From Xiheimicrobium sp052034585 (GTDB lineage Bacteria; Myxococcota; Myxococcia; Myxococcales; Myxococcaceae), in contig JBPOIJ010000010.1 of assembly GCA_052034585.1 (NCBI GenBank), forward strand, positions 1 through 64,000: a stretch of 64,000 nt of DNA, given 5' to 3'. Within the stretch, counting starts at the first letter, position 1, and every line of letters begins with the position of its first letter. The translations under genes and the position numbers were made by a program. Positions 60,218 to 64,000 of this stretch are shown in pieces. Below the pieces are notes generated by a model that was given only the letters and a program-made list of their open reading frames with translations, was not told the DNA's origin and ran no database searches.

Positions 60218-63200
60218 GTGCGCCGACGGGTTTGGCTGGTGCTGCTCGCCACTGGGTGCGTCTTCGATCCCGCGCTCCCTTCGGCCGTCATCGCCTGCTC
60301 GGAGGATCGGCCCCAGTGCCCAGCCGGTCTCACCTGCCGCCCGTCGGTCGAGCGCTGCCTCCGGGTGGTGGCCAGCGCCGAGGTGCCTCGCCTCGTCTCC
60401 GCGACCGTCTCGACCCAGCTCGCGCGCCGCGGCGACACCGTGCGCGTCGACTTCACCACCAGCGTGCCGTTGGTGGCCGCGCCGCCGGTGCGGCTGCTCG
60501 AGGCTGGCCGGCTCGTCACCAAGCGCGCCGAAGGAACCGACGACAGCTGGCACGTCGAGTGGCTCCTCGGCGATGACGACATCGAAGGGGTCGCGCGCTT
60601 CGAGACCGATCTCGTCAGCAGCGACGGGGCTCAAGCACCCGCGCAGGGGCTGGGCGACGTGACGCTCGACTTCCGACCGCCGCGCCTCGTTCCGGGCAGC
60701 GTGGTGGTCGGCTTCGAGCCCGCTCCGAGAAGTCTGCGACGAACGGTCACGGCCTTGGGGCGCGACGGGAGCCTCAGCCTGCGGTTCTCGATCGACGAGC
60801 CCGGCACCGCAGCGCTCCACAGCCACCCCGTCGAGCTGCCCTTCACCCTGATCGCCAAGACGTCGACGGCGTTCGACTTCGTCGCTGGCGCGCCCGACGC
60901 GGGGCCCGACGGCCCGCTCACCCTCTCGGTCGAGGTGCGCGATCTCGCCGGCAACGAGGCGACGGTCGACCTCGGCCTCAGCCCGACGCTCGATCTCACC
61001 GCGCCCGCGGCGCTCGAGCTGAACGGCGCGAGCGTGGCGTACCAGCGGGTTCCGTGGGGCGCGACCGGCCACCCACGCGGCTTCGTCGTCGAGGGCCAAC
61101 CTGGAGTGGCGCCCCCTGGCTTCGAGATCGTCGCGACCTCACCGTCAGGGCTGCTGCTCGGGCGCGATCTCGTCGATGCGGACGGCGGCTTTCGGCTCTC
61201 GCTCCTCGGCGACTCGGCCCACCTCGAGCTGCGCACCATCGACGCGGCGGGCAACGAGAGCCCGCTGTCGAACGTGAAGAACGTGGAGTGGATCGCCTCG
61301 ACGATGGGCCGTGTCTTGGGTGCACCGCTGAGCAACCCCAACTGGGTCGAAGTCAACGACGCCTTCCGACGCAGCGTGCCGGTGCGCGGCACCGAGGTGG
61401 CGCTCCCGGTGACTGCGCTCGGGCGGCGACGGTGGGTTCATGAAGACGCCCTCCTCGACGCTCCGACGGCCGCGGTCTCGAGCGACGGCACCATCATCGC
61501 GGCGGGCACCAAGCGCTCGCGCGCCGAGGCCCGGTTCGCGATACGCAGCCCGCGCTCGGCCTGGGTCGATCTCTCGGGTCCAGCCGGGCTGACGCCTGTC
61601 GGAGCGGCGATGACGTTCGACTCCAGCGGCCGCCTCTTCTCCCTCGGAGGTGAAGACTCGAGTGGTGGCGTCACCGACCAGTTCTGGACCTTCGACGGCG
61701 TCGACTGGACGCCGCAGCCGCGCACGCCGGTGCCCGTCTTCGGAGCCGCCCTCGCGTGGGACCCGGCGGGCAAGACGCTCTACGTGGTGGGTGGTTCGCT
61801 GCCTCTCCTGGGCAACCAGGTCCCTCTTCCCCTCGAGTTCGTCTTCTGGACGTGGGACGGCCAACGGTGGACGGTGAACACCCCTCAAACTCGTCCGCCC
61901 GCGCGCACGCTCGCCGCCGCGACGTGGGATCTCGCGCGTGGCGTGCTCGTCATGCACGGTGGTCTGGGCCTCAACAGCGACGCCGGCATTTCGGACTTTG
62001 TCGACACCTGGGAATGGAACGGCACCTGGCTGAACAAGACCCCAGCGGTCGCGATGCCGCGCCTCACCTCACGCGCGCTCACCTGGGACCCGAGCCGGCA
62101 GCAGGTCGTCCTCACTGGCCGGCTGGAGTCGACGACGCTCCTCGCGGCGTGGGGGTGGGACGGCGGAACCTGGAGCACGATCGCTCCGCCTGGCCCGGCG
62201 GTGAACCTGGTGAGCTCGGGCTACGACGTCGAGCGCGGCCAACTGCTCGTCGTTGGGGTCGCCGACGCTGGGCCTGGGGCTGGGGGCAACGTGACGCAGG
62301 TCTGGTCCCCGGCCACCTCGGGCTGGAGCCTCCTCAGCTCGTCCGAACGCCCGAACTTCCCCGCCACCACCCAGCTCTTCGACGACCGAGACGGTGGCCT
62401 CCGCATGCGCTGGTACTCGACGGAGTTTCGGTGGGACGGCGAGCAGTGGGCGACGCGCGCAGGGGCAGGCCTGTCGGGCTGGAACTGGTTCGATGGGGCT
62501 CGCAACAGTTGGGTCGTCGCCACGTCGAACGGCACCTTCGCCTGGAACGGGCTCGCGACGACGCTCCTCGGACCAGCGCCGCCGCCGGCGATCTTTCGGT
62601 CGGGAACGGAAGTGACGTGGACCCCTCGCCTCGGAGCGGTCTCGCTCTTCAACGATCCAGACGCGGGGGGCGTGGTCGTCTGGAGCTTCGACGGAACGTG
62701 GCGGCCACAGGCGCAGCCGCTCAGCTGTCGAGACGACGGGCTCGGCGCCTTCTTCGCCGCCGTGTGGGACTGGGCGCGCGACGAGCTCATCACGCTCTCG
62801 TCGGGCGCGAGCGCGCCACTCATGTGCACGATGGGCGCCGACGGGGGCACTTCGACGCGCCCCGCTCCCATCAGCAGCGAGCTGCTTGCCTACGACTCGC
62901 TGCGCCGGGTGACGCTCGCCATCGACGAGGCCGGTGAGGTCTGGTCGTACGACGGGCAGTGGCGCTCGACGGGCGAGAGGCTGAACGAGTCGCTCCTCGT
63001 CGGCACCTTCGCGCACGACTCGGCCCGCGACGTCTACGTGGTGATGAACGGCCTCACCCGCGACGGCTGGTACGAGCGCCTCTTCCTCCGCCACGATCGG
63101 CCGATGGTGGCCGCCCACTTCCGCTACGACGGGCTCGACACCGCCGATGTCCTCGTCGAGCTCGTGGTCGAGGCGAAGGCCGCCGGCCGCGGCGCTCGAG

Positions 63201-63466
63201 CGGGAAGGCTCGTCGACGGCGCCACGCTCTGGGCGGTGACGCGCGGCAGTCTGGTTGCCCTCACCTCGAGCGACGCAGGCCTCGGCTCGCCCTCACCGCT
63301 CAGGTGGAGCACCACCGATCGCGCCACGCTCGACGAGCTGCTCCGGGCGCAAGCCGAGCTCGTCCTCGTCGTCACGCCGCCTGGGAATCACCTCGGCGAC
63401 GGGAAGAATGACGCCCGCATCACCCTCGAAGATGTGACGGTCACCGTCCGCTCTCGCCGGCCCTAG
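60218..63466 (+). CDS. Lipoprotein with kelch-like propeller
   Basis: 1082 residues from the GTG at 60218. Lipobox LLATGC, a Cys-rich opening (CPAGLTCRPSVERC), two or three Ig-like beta domains (about 55-370), then a kelch-type propeller (about 450-900) with repeated LAWDPAGKTLYVVGG, WDLARGVLVMHGG and WDPSRQQVVLTG units. Surface protein, probably for adhesion or sugar binding. It is one of the largest in the window. Confidence 0.8.
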   Translation: MRRRVWLVLLATGCVFDPALPSAVIACSEDRPQCPAGLTCRPSVERCLRVVASAEVPRLVSATVSTQLARRGDTVRVDFTTSVPLVAAPPVRLLEAGRLVTKRAEGTDDSWHVEWLLGDDDIEGVARFETDLVSSDGAQAPAQGLGDVTLDFRPPRLVPGSVVVGFEPAPRSLRRTVTALGRDGSLSLRFSIDEPGTAALHSHPVELPFTLIAKTSTAFDFVAGAPDAGPDGPLTLSVEVRDLAGNEATVDLGLSPTLDLTAPAALELNGASVAYQRVPWGATGHPRGFVVEGQPGVAPPGFEIVATSPSGLLLGRDLVDADGGFRLSLLGDSAHLELRTIDAAGNESPLSNVKNVEWIASTMGRVLGAPLSNPNWVEVNDAFRRSVPVRGTEVALPVTALGRRRWVHEDALLDAPTAAVSSDGTIIAAGTKRSRAEARFAIRSPRSAWVDLSGPAGLTPVGAAMTFDSSGRLFSLGGEDSSGGVTDQFWTFDGVDWTPQPRTPVPVFGAALAWDPAGKTLYVVGGSLPLLGNQVPLPLEFVFWTWDGQRWTVNTPQTRPPARTLAAATWDLARGVLVMHGGLGLNSDAGISDFVDTWEWNGTWLNKTPAVAMPRLTSRALTWDPSRQQVVLTGRLESTTLLAAWGWDGGTWSTIAPPGPAVNLVSSGYDVERGQLLVVGVADAGPGAGGNVTQVWSPATSGWSLLSSSERPNFPATTQLFDDRDGGLRMRWYSTEFRWDGEQWATRAGAGLSGWNWFDGARNSWVVATSNGTFAWNGLATTLLGPAPPPAIFRSGTEVTWTPRLGAVSLFNDPDAGGVVVWSFDGTWRPQAQPLSCRDDGLGAFFAAVWDWARDELITLSSGASAPLMCTMGADGGTSTRPAPISSELLAYDSLRRVTLAIDEAGEVWSYDGQWRSTGERLNESLLVGTFAHDSARDVYVVMNGLTRDGWYERLFLRHDRPMVAAHFRYDGLDTADVLVELVVEAKAAGRGARAGRLVDGATLWAVTRGSLVALTSSDAGLGSPSPLRWSTTDRATLDELLRAQAELVLVVTPPGNHLGDGKNDARITLEDVTVTVRSRRP

Positions 63467-63575
63467 GCGCGCCTTCGGTTCGAGACGGCGCCTCGCTCCG
63501 CTGGGCACATCGTGGCCGCGACCGCCCGCTGCCGAGGCCACGCTCGAAACAACCGGGCTCGGGGCCTCGTCGTGG

Positions 63576-64000
63576 CTAGTTCGCCGGCTCGAATGCGGTG
63601 AGCGGCCAGAGCACGACGGTCGCCAGCGCCGTGATCGCGAGGCCGACGAGGGAGACGTTGGTGGCGAGAGCGAGGGTCGAGGCGGTGCTGGCCTGGTTCG
63701 CGAGGGTGAAGCCATCGAGGCGCGTCGGCGCGCCGTCTTGGGCGTGGTAGCGGCCGTTCACCACGTTGTAGGCCACTCCGAAGCCGGCCGAGGCGAGGGC
63801 GGTGAGCGTCGTCAGCGCGAGGCTCGTCCAGAAGACCGGGGCGGGCGCGGGCTTGAAGGCGACTCGGGGAACCTCCCCTGGGCTGATGGTGAGCCGGAGC
63901 GGTTGGTCGGCCGTGCCCGCGCGCAGCAGCACGCCCTCGGCGTCGGCGGTCTCGAGGTAATACTCGAGCACGAGGCCGGTGGCGCTCGCGGTCGTCTCGC
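63576..64000 (-). CDS. Membrane protein C-terminus (N-terminus outside window)
   Basis: The frame is still open at the window edge, so this is the C-terminal part of a longer protein. Visible residues include LVLEYYLETADAEG, a beta-sandwich-like ending, and two hydrophobic helices (about 47-71 and 95-121 counted from the first internal start). The same layout (PEGA-like beta domain then two helices) ends many myxobacterial TPR proteins. Function cannot be assigned. Confidence 0.6.
   Translation of the reverse strand, partial: ETTASATGLVLEYYLETADAEGVLLRAGTADQPLRLTISPGEVPRVAFKPAPAPVFWTSLALTTLTALASAGFGVAYNVVNGRYHAQDGAPTRLDGFTLANQASTASTLALATNVSLVGLAITALATVVLWPLTAFEPAN

Overview
The window is a high-GC chromosomal segment (mostly around 65-72% G+C by eye) from a Gram-negative bacterium, most likely a myxobacterium (Myxococcota). 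The evidence is a sigma factor of the Myxococcales gmx1 type paired with a serine/threonine kinase, a second Ser/Thr kinase, an FHA sigma-54 activator, MopE-type metal-binding repeats, and about a dozen large lipoproteins with Asp-Ala-Gly or Gly/Ser-rich linkers. No integrase, transposase, plasmid or phage gene is recognisable.

Layout. 1-6.2 kb: fatty-acid beta-oxidation (5'-truncated fadN-type HAD/enoyl-CoA hydratase, then fadA thiolase), small unknown genes, and homogentisate dioxygenase with a translationally coupled unknown. 6.2-13.3 kb, minus strand: a large TPR/DUF3857/transglutaminase lipoprotein followed closely by cheW-cheY-cheA-cheC. 13.6-19.6 kb: a beta-propeller protein, a glycine-rich lipoprotein, and a divergent sigma factor/zinc-finger-kinase-TPR pair. 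19.7-27.8 kb: surface lipoproteins and membrane proteins.

25.7-33.8 kb is the accessory part. A segment containing the start of a PLD-nuclease/helicase/DUF3427 gene and its divergent neighbour is duplicated (26.27-26.81 and 27.86-28.35 kb), with a lipoprotein gene between the copies. The full-length helicase (28.0-31.1 kb) faces a two-gene module of visibly lower GC: an OLD-like AAA ATPase (DUF3696 type) and a PIN-type nuclease (31.3-33.1 kb). A tRNA-Pro(CGG) with its terminator closes the region at 33.7 kb. It looks like a small defence island.

33.9-41.6 kb: a START-like protein, a LysR regulator, and divergent to it a candidate RiPP-like locus. That locus is a 200-residue lipoprotein with three CX4C motifs followed 2 bp later by an MNIO (DUF692-type) enzyme with a C-terminal RRE-like domain. 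Facing it is a 1302-residue lipoprotein with 13 MopE-type motifs. 41.7-64 kb: a cNMP-binding/GGDEF cyclase, a caspase-like lipoprotein, an LRR pseudogene, GOGAT-like protein, AlkD-like glycosylase, a HEAT-repeat protein, an OmpA-type lipoprotein, a nucleotidyltransferase with an apparent ATT start, Hsp33, SSB, an FHA/sigma-54 activator, a Ser/Thr kinase, and further secreted or lipoprotein genes.

The two loci most worth following up are the MNIO/CX4C lipoprotein operon and the ATPase/PIN pair beside the PLD-helicase. Both functional readings come from motifs seen by eye.
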